DNA of 64,000 bases from Streptomyces liangshanensis (GTDB taxonomy: Bacteria; Actinomycetota; Actinomycetes; Streptomycetales; Streptomycetaceae). Location of the stretch: the NCBI RefSeq assembly GCF_011694815.1, contig NZ_CP050177.1:3851001-3915000 (forward strand). The letters run 5' to 3'. The notes below the pieces were generated by a model. The model saw only the letters and a program-made list of their open reading frames with translations. It was not told where the DNA came from and did no database searches. Positions within the stretch are counted from its first letter, which is position 1. Every line of letters begins with the position of its first letter. The position numbers were made by a program, and so were the translations under genes. Shown here one piece after another: positions 1-8,009 of this stretch.

Positions 1-395
1 CGCGCGACGCGGCGGGCGCGGCGCCGCCGGGGTCCTCGCTGTCGGTGCTGGTGCAGATCGCGCGGGTGGAGGAGTTCCGCCACGTGGCGGAGGCGGCGCG
101 GGGGCGGCGGCCGGTGCGGGACTTCGGCCAGCACTGGCACCACGAGCTGGCGGTGACCGAGGTGCGCAGGACCTTCGAGCGGTGGATCGGCGGGCGGGCG
201 GCGGGGCCTGTGGTGCCGGAGGAGGTGGGGGAGCTGAACTACCTGACGCACGCGGCGTGTTACGCGGGCCTGGACGGCGAGGCGCGGGCGCTGTTCGCGC
301 TGCTGGGCTCGCGGGCGGCGCGGGTGCCGTGGTCGTACACGGGGGACGCGGCGGAACAGTTCACGGCGTTCAGGGCGGCGCGGCTGGAGGGCTGA
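1..395 (+). CDS. C-terminal part of an unrecognised protein (5' end outside window)
   Basis: The frame is open from base 3 to the TGA at 393-395, so only the last ~130 residues are present; a GTG at 45 lies inside the frame and has no Shine-Dalgarno sequence, so it is probably internal. The visible part is Ala/Arg/Glu-rich and looks alpha-helical, with a stretch ELNYLTHAACYAGLDGEARA that resembles a helical-repeat pair, but no catalytic motif was recognised. The gene converges on the phoX-like gene and is separated from it by a strong hairpin. Function unknown. Confidence 0.6.
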   Translation, partial: RDAAGAAPPGSSLSVLVQIARVEEFRHVAEAARGRRPVRDFGQHWHHELAVTEVRRTFERWIGGRAAGPVVPEEVGELNYLTHAACYAGLDGEARALFALLGSRAARVPWSYTGDAAEQFTAFRAARLEG

Positions 396-425
396 GCTAC
401 GGGGAGCGGGTGCTCGCCCGTGAGT

Positions 426-461
426 CCGGGGTGGCGCCGGTCCGAGTCGGCGCCACCCCGG
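426..461. terminator. Bidirectional hairpin between convergent genes
   Basis: A perfect 13-bp G/C stem (arms 426-438 and 449-461) with a 10-nt loop lies in the 89-bp gap between two convergent stop codons. No T-run follows, which is usual for Streptomyces hairpin terminators. Confidence 0.65.
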
Positions 462-484
462 GGCGGTCAGGCGGGTCCCGCGGC

Positions 485-2554
485 TCAGACGCCGATGTCG
501 CGGCCGTCCTTGCGCCACACGGCGACCACCGAGGGACGGACGATCCTGCCCGGTCCGTCCGGCCACGCGCTCGCGGGCTTCTCGACGGTCGCGCCGTCGA
601 TCTCGCCCGGGTGCTGCACGGCGACCAGGACGCGGCGGTCCTGGACGATCGGCCCGCACGTCTCGGCGCCGTTCGGCATGGTCAGGAACTGCTTCAGCTC
701 ACCGCGCCGTTCGCCCTGCGTCGCGACGCCGAACAGGCCGTCGTGCGTGCCGAGCGCGTTGCCGTCCGTCGAGATCCACAGGTTGCCGTGCGGGTCGAAC
801 GCGACGTTGTCGGGGCAGGAGATCGGGCTGACCTTGTCCTTGGGGAAGCCCGCGAAGTACGTCGCCGGGTCCTTCGGGTCGCCCGCGACCAGGAAGAGCC
901 GCCACGCGAAGCCGTCGCCCGCCGGGTCGTCCCAGTTCTCCGCCAGCTCCAGGATCTGGCCGTGCTTGTTGGCGTTGCGGGGGTTGGCCTCGTCGGCGCC
1001 CGCCTTGCCCGCCTTGCCGCGGTCGGTGTTGTTGGTCAGCGCGATGTAGACGCGGCCGGTGCGCGGCGACGGCTCGACGTCCTCGGGGCGGTCCATCTTG
1101 GTGGCGCCGACCTTGTCGCCCGCGAGGCGCGTGAAGACGTACACCTCCTCGGCGGTCATGCCGGGGACGTGCGAGACGTCGCCGGTGGCGAGGGGGATCC
1201 ACACGCCGGAGCCGTCGAACTCGCCGTCCGCGGGGAGCTTGCCCGTACCGTCGAACTCGCCCGCCGGGGAGTCGCCGGTGAGCTTGGCGACGTACAGCGT
1301 GCCCTCGTCCAGGAGCGTCAGGTTGTACGCGTGGTCGGCGCGGCTGCCGCCCTTGCGCATGCGCTTGGAGGAGACGAACTTGTAGAAGTAGTCGAAGCGT
1401 TCGTCGTCGCCCATGTAGACGACGGGGCGGCCGTCGGCCGTCAGGCGCGGCTGCGCGGCCTCGTGCTTGAAGCGGCCGAGCGCGGTGCGCTTGCGCGGGG
1501 TGGACTCCGGGTCGTACGGGTCCAGCTCGACGACCCAGCCGAAGCGGTGCGGCTCGTTGGGCTCCTGCTTGACGTCGAAGCGCTTGTCGAACAGCTCCCA
1601 CTTGCGCTCGGTGGCGCCGGTGCCGATGCCGTACCGCAGGTCGGTGGTGCTGGAGGCGTTGGCGAAGTACTGGTTGAAGTTCTCCTCGCCGTGCAGCGTG
1701 GTGCCCCACGGGGTGGTGCCGCCGGCGCAGTTGTTGAGCGTGCCGAGGACCTTGGTGCCCGTGCGGTCCGCGGAGGTACGGAGCAGGGCGCTGCCCGCGG
1801 CCGGTCCGGTGAGGCGGAACTCGCTGGTCGCGGTGAGGCGGCGGTTGAGCTGGTGGCGGGTGACGGCGGTGAGCTTGCCGCTGCCGCGGTCCTCCTCGAC
1901 CACGACGACGGACAGGCCGTGCGCGGCCCAGGCGATCTCGACCTGCTCGCGGGTGGGGGCGGCGGCGCTGTAGCCCTTGAACATCAGGATCTCGTCGGTG
2001 TACTCGTGGTTGGCCACGAGGACCTGGCGGCCGCGCTCGCTCTTGAGCGGGAGCAGGCTGAGGAAGTCGTTGTTGTAGCCGAACTGGCCGGCCTGGGCCT
2101 TCGCCGTCTGCCTGTCGGGGTCGAAGGCGGGGGCGCCGCGCAGGATGGGCTCGCCCCAGCGGATGACGACGTGCTGGCTGTAGCCGGCGGGGACGGTGAC
2201 CTGGTCGGCGACGTTGGGCGCGACCGGGGTGAACCGGAGGCCGCGCGCGCCGTCGGGGGCCGGGGTGTGGCCGTGTCCCTTGCCGCCGGTGCCGCCGGTG
2301 GCGACGGCGGCGGAGGCCGGGACGTCACCGGGGCCGGCGGCGAGGGCGGTGCCCGTGGCGGCGGCGACGGTCACGACGGCGGCGGCGCGCACGAGGGAAC
2401 GTCTCGACAGCGCACCGGCGATGACGTCGCCGAGGTACTCGTTGTCGCTCTTGTTGGGGACCTCGTGGAAGCAGGCGTCGCCGCAGCGGTAGCGGCAGGT
2501 GAGGGCGGAGCGCCCGCCCGGGTGTGAGCTGAGCATCGGCAGGAATGTGCGCAC
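485..2554 (-). CDS. PhoX-family (DUF839) Tat-secreted alkaline phosphatase
   Basis: About 689 residues. The family hydrolyses phosphate monoesters outside the cell with a calcium/iron cofactor. The N-terminus carries a Cys/His-containing segment (RYRCGDACFHEVPNKS) typical of COG3211 proteins, followed by a Tat-type signal with SRRSLVR and an Ala/Val hydrophobic stretch ending near ALAAG. Conserved blocks include NNDFLSLLPL, ANHEYTDE, NNCAGGTTPWGT, GWVVELDPYDP and RPEDVEPSPRTGRVY, all typical of PhoX. I chose the GTG at 2554 because GGAGGGG lies 5 nt upstream; the ATG at 2536 is the alternative. A candidate PHO box is about 125 bp upstream, consistent with phosphate-starvation control through PhoP. 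Convergent with the upstream partial gene. Confidence 0.85.
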   Translation of the reverse strand: MRTFLPMLSSHPGGRSALTCRYRCGDACFHEVPNKSDNEYLGDVIAGALSRRSLVRAAAVVTVAAATGTALAAGPGDVPASAAVATGGTGGKGHGHTPAPDGARGLRFTPVAPNVADQVTVPAGYSQHVVIRWGEPILRGAPAFDPDRQTAKAQAGQFGYNNDFLSLLPLKSERGRQVLVANHEYTDEILMFKGYSAAAPTREQVEIAWAAHGLSVVVVEEDRGSGKLTAVTRHQLNRRLTATSEFRLTGPAAGSALLRTSADRTGTKVLGTLNNCAGGTTPWGTTLHGEENFNQYFANASSTTDLRYGIGTGATERKWELFDKRFDVKQEPNEPHRFGWVVELDPYDPESTPRKRTALGRFKHEAAQPRLTADGRPVVYMGDDERFDYFYKFVSSKRMRKGGSRADHAYNLTLLDEGTLYVAKLTGDSPAGEFDGTGKLPADGEFDGSGVWIPLATGDVSHVPGMTAEEVYVFTRLAGDKVGATKMDRPEDVEPSPRTGRVYIALTNNTDRGKAGKAGADEANPRNANKHGQILELAENWDDPAGDGFAWRLFLVAGDPKDPATYFAGFPKDKVSPISCPDNVAFDPHGNLWISTDGNALGTHDGLFGVATQGERRGELKQFLTMPNGAETCGPIVQDRRVLVAVQHPGEIDGATVEKPASAWPDGPGRIVRPSVVAVWRKDGRDIGV

Positions 2555-2678
2555 GTGTACCCCTCCGGTGGTGCATTCTCCGGCGCCCCCGCGGCGCCGG
2601 CATGACCGACACCACCGACAGGTTGTCGGGATGTCCCGACGCCCGACGCTAGGGGCGGCGGCCAGCAGGGTGGAGGCG

Positions 2679-2711
2679 GGGCGGTAAAGGGGAGATGAAC
2701 GAGGGGCGTAC
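2679..2711 (-). promoter_or_regulatory. Candidate PHO box (three 11-nt direct repeat units)
   Basis: Read on the minus strand, three consecutive 11-nt units begin GTACGCC, GTTCATC and CTTTACC. The middle one matches the Streptomyces PhoP unit G(G/T)TCAYY completely and the flanking ones match GTTCACC at 5 of 7. It is placed about 125 bp upstream of the PhoX-like phosphatase, a typical PhoP target. The match is by eye; no matrix score was computed. Confidence 0.45.
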
Positions 2712-2744
2712 GGGTGGCCATGGCGGACCCATGGGGGTGCCACG

Positions 2745-2872
2745 GGTGTGTCATGGGGGGTGCGTGGGGTCGGCGGGGGCTCGGGGGGCGCGGGAGGCGT
2801 GGGGGTCCGGGGGCCGTGGGGCGTGGGGTCGTGCGGGGTACGGGGGCGTCGGTCGGCCTCGTACGGTCGGCG
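2745..2872 (+). other. Strongly G-rich intergenic tract (G-quadruplex potential)
   Basis: The plus strand of this non-coding stretch contains about ten runs of four to six G, separated by short spacers, and is very poor in C and A compared with neighbouring sequence. Nothing coding was recognised in it. Together with the PHO box it fills the 494-bp divergent gap between the phosphatase and the vWA gene (2555-3048). Confidence 0.6.
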
Positions 2873-3048
2873 CGGGGTCGCGTCACGGGGTCGCGTCGCG
2901 CGCCATCGCCCGCCGACGTGCGCCCGACGCCCGGCCGCCCCTGCCGAAGATCGCCGGGCGTGGCCGTTAACCTTACGTATCCGCCCTGGCCAGGGATGCC
3001 GCTTTCCCGGGGGCGGCACGCACCCAACTCATGTGAAAGGCCTCGCTC

Positions 3049-5094
3049 ATGGGCATTCGGAGCTTGCTGCGCAAAGTGTTCGGACGCGACCGTGCGGAGG
3101 AGCGCGAGGAGTCGCCGGCGGCGTCCGTCCCGCCCCAGGCCGACCGTACGGAAGCGGTGTCCGCGCCGGAGCCCGTGACCGCGTCGGTGGCGGCCCAGGC
3201 CTCGACGGCGGTGCCCTCGCCCGCGCGCTCGGCGCAGTCGCCGGAGGACGCGGCGGCGGAACTGGTGGCGGCGGCGTTCGACAACCCCCGTCCCCCGAAG
3301 CCGGAACGAACCGTCCCGCCCCAGGCGACGCGCCCCCAGGAAGCCCAGCCCACCCCGACCGTCCCGGCCCAGAAGTCGGCGCAACAGCCCACCGAGGCGG
3401 CAGCGGAGCCGGTCACGCCGAGCGACGACGCCCCCGTGGCGGACGCGCCGGTGGCCGAGGCGCCGAACGACGGCGATCAGGTGGCCGAGCCGGTCGCGCC
3501 GGTCGCCGAGGCCGAGTCGGCGCCGCTGGCCGAGGGCGTCGCCCCGGCGGCCGACACCGAGGCGGCGACCCCGAGTTCGGTCGCCCCGGAGGACGCCAAG
3601 AGCCCCGCCGAGGCGGAGGCCGCGACCCCGGACCCCGACAACCTCGCCGCCGAAGCGGTCCCGGCGGAGCCCGAGGCCGTAACGACGCCCGAGGCCAAGG
3701 CCGCTGACGAACCGACCCCGGCCACGGACCAGGACGTCGAGACCCCCGGCCCCCAGCCCGAGCCCGAGCCGGCCGCCCCGGCGGCCGACACGACGGACGA
3801 CGCGCCCGTCGCGAGCGAGCTGCTCGCCCCGGCGGCCGACGTGCCCGCAGACACCCCCGCCGACGCGGTCGCGGCAACCGGCACCACCGAGCTCTCGGCC
3901 GTCCCGGACGCCAACGCCGAGCCCGTCGTATCAACGGCCGACACCGCGACGCCCCCCGTCACCACCCCGGCGGACAACCCCGCCGACCCGGTCGCCGCCA
4001 CCGACACCACCACGGCCCCCGAGCAGACGACCGACCCCGCCACCGAGGCTGTCACCGAGACCGACGTCCCGGTCGCCGAGCCCCTCGACACCACCGCAAC
4101 CCCTGAGCCGACGCCCGAGGCCGAAGCCACCCCCGTCGCCGACAGCAACACCGCCACGGCCCCCGCCGAAGCCATCGCCCCCGCCCCGGACAGCGAACCC
4201 GCAGACGCCACACCTCACACCGCTGACACCACCCCCGAGCCCGCAGCCCCGGCCGCCAAGGCGGACACCCCCGCCGAGGCCGTCGCCGCCGGCACCACCG
4301 AGGTCACGCCCGCCGTGGACAGCGAGCCCGCAGACGCCGCAAACGAGCCGGTCGCCGCACCCCACACCGCTGAGGCCACCCCCGCCAAGGCGGACTCCCC
4401 GGTCACCGCGACGCCCGCCGTCGCCACCCCCGCCAAGGCAGACTCCCCGGTCACCGCGACGCCCGCCGTCGCCACCCCCCACCACGCCGCCGCCGGCGAC
4501 GCGCTTCGGGAGCGGGGGCTGGTGGGCGCGCGGGCCGTCGTGTATCTCGTGCTCGACCGGTCCGGGTCGATGCGGCCGTTCTACAAGGACGGCAGCGCCC
4601 AGCACCTCGGCGAGCAGACCCTCGCCCTCGCCGCCCACCTCGGCGACGCGGACGTCACCGTCCACACCGTCTTCTTCTCCACCGACATCGACGGCACCGC
4701 CGACCTCACCCCCGCCTCGTACGAGAACGTCGTGAACGAGACCCACGCGAGCCTCGGACGCCTCGGCCGTACCAGCTACCACCGCGCCGTCGAAGAGGTC
4801 GTCGCGCACTACGAGGCGTCCGGCACGAAGGACCCCGCCCTCGTCGTGTTCCAGACCGACGGCGCCCCCGACGCCAAGCAGCCCGCCCGCCAGGCGCTCG
4901 TGGACGCGGCCGGCAAGCCCCTGTACTGGGCGTTCGTCGCCTTCGGGGAGCACGACTCCAAGGCGTTCGACTTCCTGCGCAAGCTGGGGCTCGACAACGT
5001 CGGGTTCACCCACGCGGGCCCCACCCCCCGCGAGGTCCCGGACGCCGACCTCTACCGCGACCTCCTCGCCGGCTGGAAGCCCTCGCAGCCGTAA
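3049..5094 (+). CDS. vWA-domain protein with ~480-residue Ala/Pro/Glu/Thr low-complexity arm
   Basis: 681 residues. Residues 1-15 ([13 protein letters not shown]) form a short basic amphipathic segment. Residues ~16-480 are almost entirely Ala, Pro, Glu, Asp, Thr and Val, with imperfect repeats and one exact 16-residue tandem duplication near the end. Residues ~495-681 are a von Willebrand A domain of the type seen in tellurite-resistance (TerY/TerF-like) proteins: MIDAS motif DRSGSM with its first Asp at 503, and a later FQTDGAPD. The domain binds a metal ion and usually a protein partner; no enzyme activity is implied. AAAGG about 8 nt before the ATG supports the start. The acidic, disordered arm between a basic tip and the globular domain suggests a tether, which is inference. 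Confidence 0.8.
   Translation: MGIRSLLRKVFGRDRAEEREESPAASVPPQADRTEAVSAPEPVTASVAAQASTAVPSPARSAQSPEDAAAELVAAAFDNPRPPKPERTVPPQATRPQEAQPTPTVPAQKSAQQPTEAAAEPVTPSDDAPVADAPVAEAPNDGDQVAEPVAPVAEAESAPLAEGVAPAADTEAATPSSVAPEDAKSPAEAEAATPDPDNLAAEAVPAEPEAVTTPEAKAADEPTPATDQDVETPGPQPEPEPAAPAADTTDDAPVASELLAPAADVPADTPADAVAATGTTELSAVPDANAEPVVSTADTATPPVTTPADNPADPVAATDTTTAPEQTTDPATEAVTETDVPVAEPLDTTATPEPTPEAEATPVADSNTATAPAEAIAPAPDSEPADATPHTADTTPEPAAPAAKADTPAEAVAAGTTEVTPAVDSEPADAANEPVAAPHTAEATPAKADSPVTATPAVATPAKADSPVTATPAVATPHHAAAGDALRERGLVGARAVVYLVLDRSGSMRPFYKDGSAQHLGEQTLALAAHLGDADVTVHTVFFSTDIDGTADLTPASYENVVNETHASLGRLGRTSYHRAVEEVVAHYEASGTKDPALVVFQTDGAPDAKQPARQALVDAAGKPLYWAFVAFGEHDSKAFDFLRKLGLDNVGFTHAGPTPREVPDADLYRDLLAGWKPSQP
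4375..4470 (+). repeat. 48-bp in-frame tandem duplication
   Basis: Two adjacent 48-bp copies (4375-4422 and 4423-4470) differ by a single base and encode two identical 16-residue units ([16 protein letters not shown]) in the vWA protein linker; a partial third copy begins at 4471. Confidence 0.9.
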
Positions 5095-5127
5095 CCCGGA
5101 GCCCACGGAAAGCACAGCACCACCTCC

Positions 5128-5170
5128 CGGCCCCCGGCCACGCGTCCCCGCGCGTGGCCGGGGGCCGTTT
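5128..5170 (+). terminator. Strong hairpin terminator after the vWA gene
   Basis: A perfect 17-bp stem (arms 5128-5144 and 5151-5167), 6-nt loop, followed by TTT. It lies 34 bp after the vWA stop codon and 45 bp before metG, so metG should have its own promoter. Confidence 0.8.
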
Positions 5171-5201
5171 CACGAACGCGTGCCCGCCACCGGCCGCCCG
5201 A

Positions 5202-5207
5202 TACCAT
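5202..5207 (+). promoter_or_regulatory. Possible -10 hexamer (TACCAT) for metG, leaderless arrangement
   Basis: TACCAT ends 7 nt before the metG ATG and no Shine-Dalgarno sequence is visible, so transcription would begin at or next to the A of the start codon. No good -35 hexamer was seen, so this is weak. Confidence 0.3.
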
Positions 5208-5214
5208 TTCGGAC

Positions 5215-6837
5215 ATGGCGGTCACCGGTTCCGAAGAGCAGGAAGAGCACGAAGAGCGGAGTGGGAAGGCGTTCTACGTCACCACCCCCATCTACTACGT
5301 CAACGACGCTCCTCACCTGGGCCACGCCTACACCACCGTCGCGGGGGACGTGCTCACCCGCTGGCACCGCCAGCGCGGCGAGAAGGTGTGGTTCCTCACC
5401 GGCACGGACGAGCACGGCCAGAAGATCATGCGCACCGCGGAGGCGAACGGCGTCACCCCGCAGGCCTGGTGCGACCAGCTCGTCGAGGAGGCCTGGAAGC
5501 CCCTCTGGGAGCACCTCGGCATCGCGAACGACGACTTCATCCGTACGACGGAGAAGCGGCACACGGACCGGGTCCGGGAGTTCGTGCAGGACCTGTACGA
5601 CAAGGACGAGATCTACAAGGGCGGCTACGAGGGCCCGTACTGCGTGAGCTGCGAGGAGTACAAGCTCCCCGGCGACCTGATCGAGGGCGACGCCGGCGTC
5701 CTGCTGTGCGCCATCCACAAGACCCCGGTGGAGATGCTCAAGGAGGAGAACTACTTCTTCAAGCTCAGCGCCTGGGGCCCGAAGCTCCTCGCCCACTACG
5801 AGGCCAACCCCGGCTTCGTCCAGCCGGAGTCCGCCCGCAACGAGGTCGTGAACTTCGTCCGGCAGGGCCTCCAGGACCTCTCGATCTCCCGCTCGACCTT
5901 CGACTGGGGCGTCCCGGTGCCGTGGGACGAGAAGCACGTCATCTACGTGTGGATCGACGCGCTGCTGAACTACGCGACGGCCGTCGGGTACGGCGCCGAC
6001 CAGGACAGGTTCGACTCCACCTTCCCCGCCGACGTCCACCTCGTCGGCAAGGACATCCTGCGCTTCCACGCGATCATCTGGCCCGCGATGCTGATGGCGC
6101 AGGGCCTGCCCGTGCCCGGGAAGATCGCCGCCAACGGATGGCTGATGGTCGGCGGCGAGAAGATGTCGAAGTCGAACCTGACCGGCATCAAGCCGCAGGA
6201 CCTCACGTCGCACTTCGGCGTGGACGCCTACCGCTGGTACTTCCTGCGGGCGGTGGCCTTCGGCCAGGACGGCTCGTTCTCCTGGGAGGACTTCGGCGCC
6301 CGCTACACGTCCGAGCTGGCAAACGACTACGGCAACCTCGCGTCGCGCGTGGCCGCGATGGTCGGCAGGTACTTCGGCGGCGCGCTGCCGGAGGCCACCG
6401 CGGCGGGCGACGCCGAGCGGGCCGTACGGGACGGGCTGGCCGGGGCGGTCGCCGCGGCGGACCGCAGGATCGGCGACGAGCTGGACTTCGCGGGCGGTAT
6501 CGCCGCGGTCTTCGACTTCGTCCGGCAGGTCAACGGCTATCTGACCGAGCAGGAGCCCTGGAAGGTCGCCAAGGACACGTCGGAGGCCGGGCGGGCCCGT
6601 CTGGCGACGATCCTGTACACGGCCGCCGAGGCGCTGCGCGGGATCGCCGTCCTGCTCCACCCGGTGATGCCGGACTCCTCGCGGAAGCTGTGGGAGTCGC
6701 TCGGCGCGGCGGAGTCGCTGGGCGCGCTCGCGGACCAGCGGGTCCGGGACGCGGCGGACTGGGGGCGCCTCGCGGCCGGCACGACGGTGACGAAGGGCGC
6801 GCCCCTGTTCCCCCGCCTGGAGGAAAAGCCCGCGTAG
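5215..6837 (+). CDS. metG: Methionyl-tRNA synthetase
   Basis: 540 residues. Charges tRNA-Met with methionine using ATP, in the cytoplasm. It is a class I synthetase: the HIGH-type motif is HLGH (34-37) inside PHLGHAYT, the KMSKS loop is residues 316-320, and a single zinc-knuckle remnant CVSC...LCAIH (around 142-167) lies in the connective peptide, as in the shorter bacterial MetRS forms without a C-terminal tRNA-binding domain. The DEHGQK and WIDAL...Y blocks of the active site are intact. The start is the first ATG in frame; no Shine-Dalgarno sequence precedes it (see the -10 entry). Expressed as a stand-alone gene after a strong terminator; converges on the L,D-transpeptidase gene. Confidence 0.95.
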   Translation: MAVTGSEEQEEHEERSGKAFYVTTPIYYVNDAPHLGHAYTTVAGDVLTRWHRQRGEKVWFLTGTDEHGQKIMRTAEANGVTPQAWCDQLVEEAWKPLWEHLGIANDDFIRTTEKRHTDRVREFVQDLYDKDEIYKGGYEGPYCVSCEEYKLPGDLIEGDAGVLLCAIHKTPVEMLKEENYFFKLSAWGPKLLAHYEANPGFVQPESARNEVVNFVRQGLQDLSISRSTFDWGVPVPWDEKHVIYVWIDALLNYATAVGYGADQDRFDSTFPADVHLVGKDILRFHAIIWPAMLMAQGLPVPGKIAANGWLMVGGEKMSKSNLTGIKPQDLTSHFGVDAYRWYFLRAVAFGQDGSFSWEDFGARYTSELANDYGNLASRVAAMVGRYFGGALPEATAAGDAERAVRDGLAGAVAAADRRIGDELDFAGGIAAVFDFVRQVNGYLTEQEPWKVAKDTSEAGRARLATILYTAAEALRGIAVLLHPVMPDSSRKLWESLGAAESLGALADQRVRDAADWGRLAAGTTVTKGAPLFPRLEEKPA

Positions 6838-6992
6838 ACGCGCGGGGGGCGAGGCGCTGCGCGCGCGTAGGCGCGAGGCCCGGCGCGGCGTCCCGCGCCC
6901 GTCGCGCCCGGCCCGCGCACCTGGAGGTACGGGCCCCTCGCCCCGCCCCGTACGCCCGCCTCCGTACCGACGCAGCCCGCGCCGACCCGGGC

Positions 6993-7844
6993 TCACCGGG
7001 CCAGCGAAGCCCTGTCCCCCATCACGACCACCGGTCGCTTCCCCGGGTCCAGCAGGCGCAGCAGTTCCTTCATCCGCGGGCGGGCCACCGAGACGCAGCC
7101 CTGGGTGGGGCCGCCGTGGTCCACGTGGATCCAGATGCCACCGCCCTTCTCCTCGCCGAGGGGGCGGCCCAGGTGGCGGGGGGTGTGGCCGGGGCGGCGG
7201 TTGTAGTTGATGGCGACGACGTAGTCGAAGGACCCGGCCAGCGGCTCGTCCTCGAAGCCGGTGCCGGAGATCGCGTAGTCCGAGGAGCGGTCGTACGGGA
7301 GTCTCGCCCCCGGGTCGCGCAGCTCGCCGCCCGCGTCCGTGAGGCCGAACACCCCGATCGGCGAGCGGCGGTCGCCCGCGTCGTGGTCGTCGGTCCAGCC
7401 CCGCAGCCCGTTGTGGGCGGGCCACGGGCCCGCCGCCACCTGCCAGCCCGTCACGGGGTCGCGTTCGTAGACGACGACGGTCGTGCGGTTGGAGTTCCGG
7501 GAGCGGCCGGTCGCGACGACGGCCTGGTTGCTGTCCTCGGGGAGGTCGGCGCGGGTCTCGGGGCCGAGGCCGGGGATCTCCGCCGGTACGAGCGCCCGGG
7601 CCGCGTCCACCCCCCGGTGCTCGGCGGCGGCCCGCTGCCCGGGCGGCCCGCCCGCCGCCACGGCCTCCACCGGGCCCGCGCCGCGGGAGTCACCCCGGTC
7701 GGGAGCGAGCGACGCGCACCCGGTGAGCAGCAGCGCGGCGACGAGGAACGCCGGGCAGGAACGCAGGCGCGAAGGGCGCGTGGGTGAGGAGCGGTGACGC
7801 GAAGATCGGTGACGCGCACGCGAAGAAGGGGACGGTCGTCTCAT
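6993..7844 (-). CDS. Lipoprotein with L,D-transpeptidase (YkuD)-type catalytic motif
   Basis: 283 residues. A basic Ser/Arg/His-rich N-terminus leads into a short hydrophobic stretch and a lipobox LLTGC, so the mature protein should be lipid-anchored outside the membrane. The C-terminal half has the YkuD catalytic signature in the form HVDHGGPTQGCVSV, with the His-Gly pair and the nucleophilic Cys kept. L,D-transpeptidases make 3-3 peptidoglycan cross-links or attach proteins, and a variant subgroup has unknown substrates; the domain here is of that short ErfK-like kind. I start at the ATG at 7844, which gives a conventional signal; an upstream extension to 7937 is unlikely. It lies downstream of aspS but beyond a strong hairpin. 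Confidence 0.75.
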   Translation of the reverse strand: MRRPSPSSRARHRSSRHRSSPTRPSRLRSCPAFLVAALLLTGCASLAPDRGDSRGAGPVEAVAAGGPPGQRAAAEHRGVDAARALVPAEIPGLGPETRADLPEDSNQAVVATGRSRNSNRTTVVVYERDPVTGWQVAAGPWPAHNGLRGWTDDHDAGDRRSPIGVFGLTDAGGELRDPGARLPYDRSSDYAISGTGFEDEPLAGSFDYVVAINYNRRPGHTPRHLGRPLGEEKGGGIWIHVDHGGPTQGCVSVARPRMKELLRLLDPGKRPVVVMGDRASLAR

Positions 7845-7952
7845 TTCGCCTACCGTGGTCTGCGGAGAAGGACAAAGGTGCATCGACACCGGGATCGTCC
7901 GGCACTCTGGGTCACCATAGGCGACCGGAGAGTACACACCGCGCGTACACGA

Positions 7953-7990
7953 GGAGGGGCCAGGAACCGGTACCGGTTCCTGGCCCCTCC
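7953..7990 (-). terminator. Perfect palindrome terminator downstream of aspS
   Basis: A 38-nt perfect palindrome (arms 7953-7970 and 7973-7990) located 20 bp after the aspS stop codon. The stem would be about 16-17 bp of mostly G/C. Confidence 0.7.
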
Positions 7991-8009
7991 CGTGGTGTGC
8001 GGACCGCCG

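Noticed and set aside
6838..6992. G/C-rich stretch after metG examined for a terminator or small gene
   Set aside because: No stable simple hairpin or coding pattern could be chosen with confidence.
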